NCBI GenBank assembly: GCA_009911175.1
Contig: QXWX01000060.1
Span: 1 to 43,945, forward strand
Direction: 5' to 3'
DNA length: 43,945 nt
Source: Lachnospiraceae bacterium
GTDB taxonomy: Bacteria > Bacillota_A > Clostridia > Lachnospirales > Lachnospiraceae
In this document: positions 1 to 7,525 of the stretch, one piece after another
Numbering within the stretch: the first letter of the stretch is position 1
Layout: each line of letters starts with the position of its first letter
The notes under the pieces: model-generated
Database searches by the model: none
The model's input: the letters and a program-made list of their open reading frames with translations, nothing else
Told to the model about the DNA's origin: nothing
Translations under genes and position numbers: made by a program

Positions 1-79
1 TAAGAAATTTTCAAGGATCGTTGTCTATTGTTTAGTTATCAAGGTTCGTCTTTTTTCTCTGTCAAGCGACAGCTCATAT
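1..79 (-). promoter_or_regulatory. Leader of an rRNA operon running off the left edge
   Basis: On the minus strand this stretch follows two tandem promoters and contains two related motifs, GAACCTTGATAACT and GATCCTTGAAAATT, of the kind found in clostridial rRNA leaders. No 16S sequence is inside the window, so the assignment rests on the strength of the promoters, the leader motifs and the closeness to oriC and a tRNA. Confidence 0.55.
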
Positions 80-108
80 ATATTATCACATCGCTTTTCG
101 CTTGTCAA
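80..108 (-). promoter_or_regulatory. rRNA-type promoter P2
   Basis: On the minus strand TTGACA (103-108) and TAATAT (80-85) are separated by exactly 17 bases. It lies about 100 bases downstream of an equally good promoter, the tandem arrangement typical of rrn operons. It reads leftward out of the window. Confidence 0.7.
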
Positions 109-181
109 GAACTTTTTTTATTTTTTTGAAGTTTCTTTCGAACTTCTTTTTCTTGGCTGTCTCTCACGAGTCAGCTTGCAT

Positions 182-210
182 ATAATATCACTTGCTTTAT
201 CAGATGTCAA
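182..210 (-). promoter_or_regulatory. rRNA-type promoter P1
   Basis: On the minus strand TTGACA (205-210), a 17-base spacer and TATTAT (182-187). It is the upstream member of the tandem pair that reads leftward. The surrounding sequence is very A/T-rich with T-tracts near the -35, as in UP-element-bearing strong promoters. Confidence 0.7.
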
Positions 211-315
211 TAGTTTTTTTACATTTTTTTCAACTTTTTTTATCTGGAGCATTCTGATACTATATATAGTGGAAATTTAGATATCCAATCACAACCGCAT
301 CATATGATCAAATGC

Positions 316-346
316 AAAAACTACTGGACAGCCAGTAGTTTTTTTG
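316..346 (-). terminator. Bidirectional terminator after tRNA-Ser
   Basis: The arms AACTACTGG and CCAGTAGTT flank a 4-base loop. There is a T-run on the plus side and an A-run on the other, so it can act in both directions. It ends the tRNA-Ser transcript before the rrn promoters. Confidence 0.75.
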
Positions 347-359
347 ATTGAATATCGAA

Positions 360-447
360 CGGAGAAAGAGGGATTTGAACCCTCGCGCCGGTTCCCCGAC
401 CTACACCCTTAGCAGGGGCGCCTCTTCAGCCTCTTGAGTATTTCTCC
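360..447 (-). tRNA. tRNA-Ser(GCU)
   Basis: The 7-bp acceptor stem GGAGAAA/TTTCTCC is perfect and the discriminator is G, as expected for serine tRNAs. The anticodon loop CTGCTAA gives anticodon GCU, reading AGC/AGU. There is a long variable arm, as in class II tRNAs, and a T-loop GGTTCAAATCC. The 3' CCA is not encoded. A perfect consensus promoter lies upstream and a hairpin terminator downstream, so it is a monocistronic tRNA gene next to the rrn promoters. Confidence 0.95.
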
Positions 448-470
448 TGATTCTGAAATGTGACCTGCAT

Positions 471-486
471 TACTGCAGGACCGTAT
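471..486 (-). other. Small hairpin in the tRNA-Ser leader
   Basis: CCTGCA, a 4-base TTAC loop and TGCAGG form a 6-bp perfect stem between the promoter and the 5' end of the tRNA. It may be a processing signal in the precursor. That role is inference. Confidence 0.35.
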
Positions 487-554
487 TCAATTATTATAAA
501 ACCACACTTATTGAATTCAAAATTCAACAAGGCATACGCAACAATGCATTAGCT

Positions 555-583
555 ATTATACATAACAAAATAACAAATGTCAA
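555..583 (-). promoter_or_regulatory. Perfect consensus promoter for tRNA-Ser
   Basis: On the minus strand TTGACA (578-583), 17 bases, TATAAT (555-560): a full match to the vegetative sigma consensus with ideal spacing. Transcription would start near 548, about 100 bases before the tRNA-Ser 5' end. Confidence 0.85.
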
Positions 584-613
584 CGCTTTTTTTATTTTTC
601 TTGAATTTTTACC

Positions 614-710
614 GTTACTATTCACAGCCGGATAAAAATAGCAGTCAGATTCTTCAAGCAAAGCTTGTAAGAAGCCGATTGACAGTTTTTATCTGACTGT
701 GAATAGTAAC
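614..710. repeat. Imperfect 97-bp palindromic repeat
   Basis: The ends are a perfect 14-bp inverted repeat, GTTACTATTCACAG (614-627) and CTGTGAATAGTAAC (697-710). The interior continues to pair imperfectly (GGATAAAAA against TTTTTATCTG, centre near CAAGCAAAGCTTG). A fragment ATTATTCACAGCC recurs at about 732-744. It looks like a dispersed intergenic palindromic repeat. It has no coding potential. Confidence 0.65.
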
Positions 711-761
711 TTTTTACCATATTTCTTTGATATTATTCACAGCCATTTCAATTAGATACAT

Positions 762-790
762 ATAAACAGACAATAATGCTGTCTGTTTAT
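762..790. terminator. 11-bp perfect hairpin downstream of the acyltransferase
   Basis: ATAAACAGACA and TGTCTGTTTAT flank a 7-base loop. It lies about 50 bases past the stop of the minus-strand acyltransferase gene, so it may end that transcript, but the following T-run is weak. Confidence 0.45.
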
Positions 791-840
791 ATTACGCATC
801 TCTATTTGAAACCTTTATTTTCTGATTGCTGGCTTTATTT

Positions 841-1563
841 TTACTTATATTCATATTGGTCGATCGTATCCTGGATTTTGTCATGAACCACTGCGGCAAT
901 TTCTGTTGTCCTCATATCTTTATATTCATCATAATACATTGGCTTTAGAAAATGGACCTGAACTTTAACGTGGCTGATGGATTTTGTATCAAATGGTTTA
1001 AAGGAGTCGATCAGCGCAACCGGAACGATAGGACATTTTGCTTTTGTGGCTGATTTAAAGCTGCCGCCCTTAAACTCACCGATACGATTTCCGTTTTTCG
1101 ATCTGGTTCCTTCCGCAAATATGAGGTAATTCCTTCCCTTTTTTACTTCATCTGCAACACTGTTTATAATCTGAAGAGCCTGGCGTACATCATTGCGGTC
1201 CAGCATAAATGCCCTCAGACAGATAAAAACCTGCTTTAAAAATGGAATATTCTCAACTTCCTTTTTGGCTACTACAGAAAAAGGAACCGGACATGCTTCT
1301 ATGATTGCAAGAACATCATATAATCCCTGATGATTTGGAAAAAACATAAATCCATTTTCTTTCGGAAGGTTTTCCAGTCCATGGATCTCAATATCAACAT
1401 TCCCGCCTTTATTTGCCCGATGGTCGATAAACTTTAACATCTTATAATGTTCTTCTTCTGTATACTTATCTACATGAGATGCATAATAGCAGAGTTTATA
1501 CCACATGATCGGTACTAATAGTATATTTCGGATCACCATTAATATAATACGTCTCATCTTCAT
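841..1563 (-). CDS. 1-acyl-sn-glycerol-3-phosphate acyltransferase (PlsC family)
   Basis: This enzyme would transfer an acyl group to the sn-2 position of lysophosphatidic acid to make phosphatidic acid for membrane lipids, at the cytoplasmic face. The 240-residue protein starts with a hydrophobic helix (about residues 6-27). It has the family's catalytic NHxxxxD motif (NHQGLYD, residues 77-83), the EGTR glycerol-phosphate-binding motif (151-154) and PIVPVALIDS further on. The length is normal for the family. The start is uncertain by two codons: ATG at 1557 has better spacing from an AAAGGA ribosome site. It stands alone, transcribed toward tRNA-Ser, so plsC is likely but the exact acyl specificity is unknown. 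Confidence 0.88.
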   Translation of the reverse strand: MKMRRIILMVIRNILLVPIMWYKLCYYASHVDKYTEEEHYKMLKFIDHRANKGGNVDIEIHGLENLPKENGFMFFPNHQGLYDVLAIIEACPVPFSVVAKKEVENIPFLKQVFICLRAFMLDRNDVRQALQIINSVADEVKKGRNYLIFAEGTRSKNGNRIGEFKGGSFKSATKAKCPIVPVALIDSFKPFDTKSISHVKVQVHFLKPMYYDEYKDMRTTEIAAVVHDKIQDTIDQYEYK

Positions 1564-1851
1564 TTATCCTTTATCTATAATATAGATGATTTACTTCTTC
1601 AACCTGCAGTAAACGAATTATTTTCTTATGTCACTTTTTGCAGAATTATGCTGTTATATTCTTTCTATAGAAATAAAATATAAGAAACATTTATAAAGCA
1701 ACTATTCTCTTTCCTTTTTTATAAAATGCTTTCTTTGTTTATTTTATCGTTATAATACAAGATTGTATGTGTATTTCTAATATATCTCTATAAGCTCTTC
1801 ATGATTTTATCTGCAAAAGTATTATACCACTTATTCTGCATAATCACAATA
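1564..1851. other. Intergenic stretch without a gene
   Basis: 288 A/T-rich bases between the acyltransferase start and the end of the GH78-like gene. No convincing promoter, terminator or coding sequence was seen. Confidence 0.5.
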
Positions 1852-4188
1852 TTATAAATAACTAGAAACATCTTTCCTGTGTATTTTGATTTTCTCAGTC
1901 CCTTCATATTTAATGTCAGCCTTTATATTTCCCTGTCTCCTTTCAACCTGAACTGTGATCCGACCGTTTGGAGTCGGAACCACACCCTTTGCCCAGGTCA
2001 ACTCTTTAGGCAGACTAGGTTGGAATGAAACTTCTTCGAAGCCAGGTTTGATTGGAATTACCCCCAGAATTTTTGCAGGAAGCTGGTATGTCGGAGTTCC
2101 GCCCCATGCATGGGAATAATCGCAATCAAACCCATACCATACCTCTTTTAGCCCGCTTGCATTTTCGTCAAGCAATTGTTTCCATCTCATTAACTGACTG
2201 AAACCATATTCCTGAAATAACTCTGTTTTTGATAACGCCTGGAATACAAAATGCATAAAATATGGCTGTGCCTGACTCAAGGACCGATCTTCCATCACAG
2301 TCCGCATAAGCTCCTGCTGTATTTCTTCCGGAGCAATATCATATAAAACTACCAATGTATTCATATGCTGGCTGTAATATTTTTTCGGAGTATCCGCCGG
2401 CAGCCATTTCGTTGAGGATATTGCATCTTTATCGTAAAGGCCGTCTATATATAATCTTTTCTGCTTATCCCATAATTGGCTGTGCACTGCTTTTTTTATA
2501 TCCTTGCTCAGAGATCGGAGTTTTTGTGCATAATCATATTCATCTGTCAGATCATAGATCATAGCCGCATTGTCTAATGCGTTTGCAAACATCGCTGTCA
2601 TATACCCCTGTCCCATACATTTCGGCGGATGATGACGATTGTAGTTTCCTTCTTCTACCCAATCCATAAACATATAATTCGGGGCATATTCAATCAGGCC
2701 ATTTGTGCCCAGATATCCCTGAAACCTTTTTATGACTCCGTCTATGGCAGTACGTACCATCGAAATAATCTGTTTGTCGCCTGTATACAGAATATATTCA
2801 TAAATCATTTGAATATATAAGAGGCAGTAGCTTGGATGGAACATCTTATAATCTTTGATTTCTAAATACCAGGCGATTTTTATAATATCGAATCTTGTCA
2901 GCCATGGATCTGCAAATGAATAATAATTCATAAGACTTTCAATCATATAATCTCCCATACATCCCAGGGGCTCCTGATGGATCGGGGAATCCATATGACA
3001 GGTCTGTCTGCAGATCTGATTGGTTCTGCAGCCGACCTGATAAATCCGATTCAACAACGGGGTACTGCATTCAAAGCTTCCTTTTAATAACGCCGGATAT
3101 AAACTTACTTCTATTTTTGCTTCCTGTATGGTTACATCTTCATATATATTACTGAGTGTGAGCTGTATATAATGAATACTGTGCATCCTCAGTGATTCAA
3201 TGACATTGGCTCCATTTCCTAATATATAAATCTCTGTCGTTCCGTCCCGTTCTTCCTTCCCTGGAAATTCCTGCATCCGTAAGGTCATTTTTATGCCAGG
3301 TGCCCCTTCCACAGTGAATTTGACATAGGCAGCATAGATTGCGCCATAGTCTATCCAAAATGTAATTGGGGCCCCTGCCTTTACTGTAATGGTCCTGTTG
3401 TGTGAATGATATGTTATACGCCTGTTCCCATTTTTAATATGATCAACATTTTCAAATGGAGAAATGACATTATGGATATCTTTTTCAACATATACAAGGT
3501 TTGGTATTTGAGATGGGAATAACTTTGGAAATATCTCCTGCTGCTGTACGATACTTGCATTTTCCCATTCATACGGATTCTTAAAAACGGCAAGCCTTCC
3601 ATCCCACATTGAGGAAGCTTGATAAGCCTTCTCCCTCAGACATTTCCAATCTCTGCCTGTGCCTGTAGCTTCTTTTTTATTTCCATAGTCAAATTCCAGA
3701 TCTGCAAGAAGGCCTGATTGACCGCAGCAAATCTGAGATTGTACAACCGGACCGTGACATACAGTAATTGTCAAATCATTTTCACCCTGACGTAATAATT
3801 TTTGAATATCATAACATTCATAAAATTGATATAGCAAAGGTTCACAATTTCCATAATCACCACCCGGCTGAACACCTCCTCTCCCTGCCATTACGCCATT
3901 TACATATACTTTGTAAAATGAATCCGCCGTACTATACAGAACCGCTTTCTCCGGAATTTGTTCCATAATCCATTTTTTCCGAAAATAAAATACGGAAAAT
4001 TCCCATTTTTGTTTTTGGAACAGTGTGTAGGGAGATTTTTGATAAGCAGCATATTTTTCTTCTGATGCCCAGATCCATTTTCCGAACCATTCCCTTTTTT
4101 CCCAGGAGGGAACAAAATTCGTATCCCCGACACAAAAAATTCCGTTTTGCTCTTTTATATGATTCTTGACTATTTGTATTTTATTCAT
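1852..4188 (-). CDS. GH78-like alpha-L-rhamnosidase
   Basis: Predicted cytoplasmic glycoside hydrolase that removes terminal alpha-L-rhamnose from an imported glycoside. The 778 residues show the family order: an N-terminal beta-sandwich with GKWIWA (36-41) and a second sugar-binding-like sandwich (about 55-165), then the six-hairpin (alpha/alpha)6 catalytic domain from about 370. The segment DSPIHQEPLGCMGD (400-413) matches the GH78 acid region D-x4-E (D400, E405), and KEVWYGFDCDYSHAWGG around E682 matches the C-terminal catalytic region. A C-terminal beta domain follows. There is no signal peptide. It is the last gene of the sugar operon, 80 bases after the binding protein. The family call is firm; the substrate is inferred. 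Confidence 0.82.
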   Translation of the reverse strand: MNKIQIVKNHIKEQNGIFCVGDTNFVPSWEKREWFGKWIWASEEKYAAYQKSPYTLFQKQKWEFSVFYFRKKWIMEQIPEKAVLYSTADSFYKVYVNGVMAGRGGVQPGGDYGNCEPLLYQFYECYDIQKLLRQGENDLTITVCHGPVVQSQICCGQSGLLADLEFDYGNKKEATGTGRDWKCLREKAYQASSMWDGRLAVFKNPYEWENASIVQQQEIFPKLFPSQIPNLVYVEKDIHNVISPFENVDHIKNGNRRITYHSHNRTITVKAGAPITFWIDYGAIYAAYVKFTVEGAPGIKMTLRMQEFPGKEERDGTTEIYILGNGANVIESLRMHSIHYIQLTLSNIYEDVTIQEAKIEVSLYPALLKGSFECSTPLLNRIYQVGCRTNQICRQTCHMDSPIHQEPLGCMGDYMIESLMNYYSFADPWLTRFDIIKIAWYLEIKDYKMFHPSYCLLYIQMIYEYILYTGDKQIISMVRTAIDGVIKRFQGYLGTNGLIEYAPNYMFMDWVEEGNYNRHHPPKCMGQGYMTAMFANALDNAAMIYDLTDEYDYAQKLRSLSKDIKKAVHSQLWDKQKRLYIDGLYDKDAISSTKWLPADTPKKYYSQHMNTLVVLYDIAPEEIQQELMRTVMEDRSLSQAQPYFMHFVFQALSKTELFQEYGFSQLMRWKQLLDENASGLKEVWYGFDCDYSHAWGGTPTYQLPAKILGVIPIKPGFEEVSFQPSLPKELTWAKGVVPTPNGRITVQVERRQGNIKADIKYEGTEKIKIHRKDVSSYL

Positions 4189-4268
4189 AGGATTCCTCGG
4201 TATCTATATAGTATAAAAAAATGTAACTCTTCATAACGGCAGACCGCCAATAATTTTTCTACAGCTCC

Positions 4269-5669
4269 TTACTCGCTGTATTCATCGATCAACTGCTGGC
4301 ACTCTTCATTCATTTTATTTAATCCTTCTTCTACGGACGCATATTTACCCTGAATAATATCGACCATATATTGTGCCATTGTTGTCTGTACCTCGGTAAC
4401 ACCGCCGTAAGACGGCTTCGGCTTTACTCCTTCCATCAATGTACCTTCGTCGTACATTCTCACCAGGTCAGGCTGTACTTCTTCCGTTTCTTTGCGCAAA
4501 TTATCATCTTCATAAGAAGCAATATCCACAGGAGTTCTTGCCTTCACATCTGTTGCCCATTTATGCCAGAAATTCTGATCTATCAAATACTGTAAAAATT
4601 CACCAACTGCTTCCTTCTGTTGTGTCAGAGAAGAAACACTGATTTCCATATTAGAGCTGACCATTCTGTAAAATGCATTATCTTCGTCAATCTCTGTTCC
4701 CGGATCCGGTTTTGGCATATCTGCCATTATATATTCAAAATCCTCCGGAACTTCCATATCCGTTAAAATACCATTGATATAAGTATATCCGATATTTGTA
4801 GCACATTTGCCGCCGAAAAATTGTTCATGCCGGGCCATATAGGTCTCATTTGCCGCACTGTCAGAAAATGTTCCCGCATCATACATTGATTTTAGAAATT
4901 CAACGGTTGTAATGGCATGTTCATCGTTCATGGTCATTACCTTTCCTTCGGCATCCATCGGCGCTCCGCCCAGCTGCCAGTTCCAATAGTTAAATTCATT
5001 ATTTACATCCGGATAATTATCCATGCTCATAGGAATCGAATATCCCGTATAACCCGCTTCTTTGAACTTAACCGCTGCTTCTTTAAATTCACTCCATGTT
5101 TCCGGCAGGTTATTCTCATCCAGACCGATTGCCTTTAACGCATCAATACTGTACATCATATAGGGTGACAGATCCACCCAGGATGGAATGGTCCACAAGG
5201 TACCATCTTTGGAAGCAACTCCCTCAATGACTTCCGGCAGCATCAGCTCTCTGACCTGCTCCGCGATTTCCGGAAGAACCTCTTCAATCGGAGAGATGAC
5301 TCCCATTTTCACACCATAATCTTCGATACATGGCCCCAATGCATAGATATCCGGCGCCGTGTCGTCTCCTGCCTGAAATGCGGTTACAATTTTTTCCTGA
5401 CGGCTTCCCCAATCCTGTGCCGTTACCGTAACGTGGATTTTGTCCTGCGACTCGTTATACTTTTCCGCCATTTCCTGGAATACAACAGGTTCTGCGCCCA
5501 AACCTCCGAATACCCACATGTCCAGATTGACAACGTCTCCGCTTTCCTCTTCCTTCGGCCTGGAATCATCACTGTTTGACTCCGACTGATTGCTGTTCCC
5601 GCCGCATCCTGCTGCTAAAGCAGATGTCAACGCACACGCCATGAATAAAGATACAATTCGTTTTTTCAT
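4269..5669 (-). CDS. Sugar ABC transporter solute-binding lipoprotein
   Basis: Extracellular receptor that captures an oligosaccharide or glycoside and delivers it to the two membrane permeases encoded just upstream. Start chosen at 5669 because AGGAGG precedes that ATG and the protein then opens with a proper lipoprotein signal: MKKR, a hydrophobic core, and lipobox AAGC with the lipidated Cys at residue 22. A Ser/Asn/Glu-rich linker follows, then a bacterial type-1 binding fold of about 430 residues (466 in all), usual for MalE-like carbohydrate receptors. A longer reading from 5726 would add 19 residues with no ribosome site and bury the signal peptide. No ATPase gene is in the locus, so a shared MsmK-type ATPase is likely. 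Confidence 0.9.
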   Translation of the reverse strand: MKKRIVSLFMACALTSALAAGCGGNSNQSESNSDDSRPKEEESGDVVNLDMWVFGGLGAEPVVFQEMAEKYNESQDKIHVTVTAQDWGSRQEKIVTAFQAGDDTAPDIYALGPCIEDYGVKMGVISPIEEVLPEIAEQVRELMLPEVIEGVASKDGTLWTIPSWVDLSPYMMYSIDALKAIGLDENNLPETWSEFKEAAVKFKEAGYTGYSIPMSMDNYPDVNNEFNYWNWQLGGAPMDAEGKVMTMNDEHAITTVEFLKSMYDAGTFSDSAANETYMARHEQFFGGKCATNIGYTYINGILTDMEVPEDFEYIMADMPKPDPGTEIDEDNAFYRMVSSNMEISVSSLTQQKEAVGEFLQYLIDQNFWHKWATDVKARTPVDIASYEDDNLRKETEEVQPDLVRMYDEGTLMEGVKPKPSYGGVTEVQTTMAQYMVDIIQGKYASVEEGLNKMNEECQQLIDEYSE

Positions 5670-5774
5670 AGTCTCCTCCTTTTTTCTTGTGTCTGCCGGT
5701 TCTTCAACACAGCATTTTTTTGACATTTCGTCATTTTATAATATCAATGCACCGCCCGCGCGCACTAATATTTC

Positions 5775-6602
5775 CTAACCTTTTACTGCGCCTGCTGTCA
5801 GACCTTCGATCAGATTTTTCCCTAAGAGAAGGAATATCAGCAGTGTTGGAATAGTTACAATGATAGATGCGGCACCCATCTGGTTCCAGTAGGTTCCAAA
5901 TTCTGTGATAAATCTGGATAATCCAATGGAAATGGTATATCTGTCTTCACTCGTCAGAAGGATCAGGCTATACAGATATTCATTCCAGGCACACATAAAG
6001 GAATAGACGCCAACCGCAGCAATTCCCGGTTTTGAAATCGGAAGTATCACATTTGTAAATATTTTGAACGGACCGCATCCGTCTATTCTTGCGGCTTCCT
6101 CCAATTCCTTCGGCACCCCTCTGAAATAGCCGTACATCATCCAGATTGAAAATGCCAGGCTGATCGTTGTATAGAGCAGCATCAGCCCTACATGCGTATC
6201 ATACAGTCCATAGCTCCGGTATGTGGAAAACAATGGGATGATGATCGAAGTACTGGGAAACATCTGTGCGACCAACACAAACATCAGGATCACTCTTTTA
6301 AAAGGAAATCTGAATTTTGCAAATCCATATGCGGCCATACTGGACACCAGCATCCCAAGCACAGTTGCTACGATTGAAATTTTAAGTGAATTTATAATAT
6401 ATTTTGGAAATGGTTTTTGTATCCATACTTCATAATAGGATGCAAATGAAAACTTTTCCGGCCAGAGTGTTACAGGAATTTTCAGCAGCTCCGTCATACT
6501 TTTACCGGATGTAATGAACATCCAAAACAATGGGAATAAAGCAATAAAGAGAATCAGCACCAATCCGATTATTTTCAGAATATGAATGATTATTTTTTTC
6601 AT
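5775..6602 (-). CDS. ABC sugar permease, MalG type
   Basis: Inner-membrane subunit of the CUT1-type carbohydrate importer. Its 275 residues have a first helix (about 5-30), four to five more hydrophobic segments, and the cytoplasmic EAA loop (EAARIDGCGPFKIFTNVILP) that docks with the ATPase. The C-terminus ends GLTAGAVKG, a typical MalG-family ending. AGGAGG lies nine bases before the ATG. It follows the MalF-type permease by four bases and precedes the binding protein by about 105 bases, so the three are one importer. Confidence 0.93.
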   Translation of the reverse strand: MKKIIIHILKIIGLVLILFIALFPLFWMFITSGKSMTELLKIPVTLWPEKFSFASYYEVWIQKPFPKYIINSLKISIVATVLGMLVSSMAAYGFAKFRFPFKRVILMFVLVAQMFPSTSIIIPLFSTYRSYGLYDTHVGLMLLYTTISLAFSIWMMYGYFRGVPKELEEAARIDGCGPFKIFTNVILPISKPGIAAVGVYSFMCAWNEYLYSLILLTSEDRYTISIGLSRFITEFGTYWNQMGAASIIVTIPTLLIFLLLGKNLIEGLTAGAVKG

Positions 6603-6606
6603 AATG

Positions 6607-7515
6607 CTATACCTCCTCTTCCTTTGTTGCCTTTGTCATTTTAAGATAGATCAGTGCGAATACCATGATAATTCCAAACTGGATTACCGAATATGCCGAT
6701 GCTTCGCCGAACCTAAATTTTTGGAATGCAGTCTTGTAAATGGTCATAGGAAGGGTTGTACTGGATACTCCCGGCCCTCCGGCCGTCAAAATGTTAATAA
6801 TACCAAAACCATTCATGGTCCAGATTGCGGCCATCAGGGAACAGATGGAAAGTACATATTTTAAATTCGGCAGCGTAACATACCAGAATTGTTTTATGCC
6901 GCTGCAGCCGTCAATCGCGGCAGCTTCATAAAGCCCCCTGTCAATTCCCTGCAGACCTGCCGACAGCATGATCGTCACATATGGATAGGTTCTCCATATA
7001 TATACGAAGCAAACGGAAGCAAGCGCCATGGATTCTGAAAAAAATTGTAAATGCTCCGGTAATAGATTCAGATATTCTACTAATATGGAATTGATCAGTC
7101 CCTTTTCACCATCCAGAATCCATCTCCAGAGTGCTCCCACTACCACCTCCGGCAACACCCACGGCATAAATACCAATGCTCTGATCATATTTTTTCCAAA
7201 TCGAATGGAATTCAGGAAAATTGCAAATATCATGGAAATCACAACCGTAATGCTGGTAACTACAACTGCAAATATGATTTCGTTTTTTAAAATAATTCCA
7301 AAATTTTCATTTGCTAATAATTTTTTAAAGTTAGAAAGCCCTGTAAAATGGTATTCCCAGCTTTTTAAAATATTAAAATCTGTAACACTGTACCAGAATC
7401 CGTGAACCATAGGAATAAATAATAATCCTACAAGTAATATCAGTGCCGGCGCTATAAAAAGGTACCCCCTTACGGCTTCCCAGAAGAGTAATTTTGACAT
7501 TTTTTTCTTTTTCAT
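6607..7515 (-). CDS. ABC sugar permease, MalF type
   Basis: Partner permease of the CUT1 importer. Start placed at 7515, where AAGGAGG precedes ATGAAAAAG; the longer form from 7536 would overlap the previous gene without a ribosome site. The 302 residues hold six predicted membrane helices and the EAA loop EAAAIDGCSGIKQFWYVTLP. The length and the N-terminal helix (GYLFIAPALILLVGLLF) are typical. It starts 10 bases after the GH106-like gene and ends four bases before the MalG-type gene, so translation is probably coupled. Confidence 0.92.
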   Translation of the reverse strand: MKKKKMSKLLFWEAVRGYLFIAPALILLVGLLFIPMVHGFWYSVTDFNILKSWEYHFTGLSNFKKLLANENFGIILKNEIIFAVVVTSITVVISMIFAIFLNSIRFGKNMIRALVFMPWVLPEVVVGALWRWILDGEKGLINSILVEYLNLLPEHLQFFSESMALASVCFVYIWRTYPYVTIMLSAGLQGIDRGLYEAAAIDGCSGIKQFWYVTLPNLKYVLSICSLMAAIWTMNGFGIINILTAGGPGVSSTTLPMTIYKTAFQKFRFGEASAYSVIQFGIIMVFALIYLKMTKATKEEEV

Positions 7516-7525
7516 AAGTACCTCC

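Noticed and set aside
40..70. A third rrn promoter (TTGACA at the P2 leader with TTGATA 17 bases on)
   Set aside because: The -10 match is poor and it lies inside the leader; two clear promoters already explain the arrangement.
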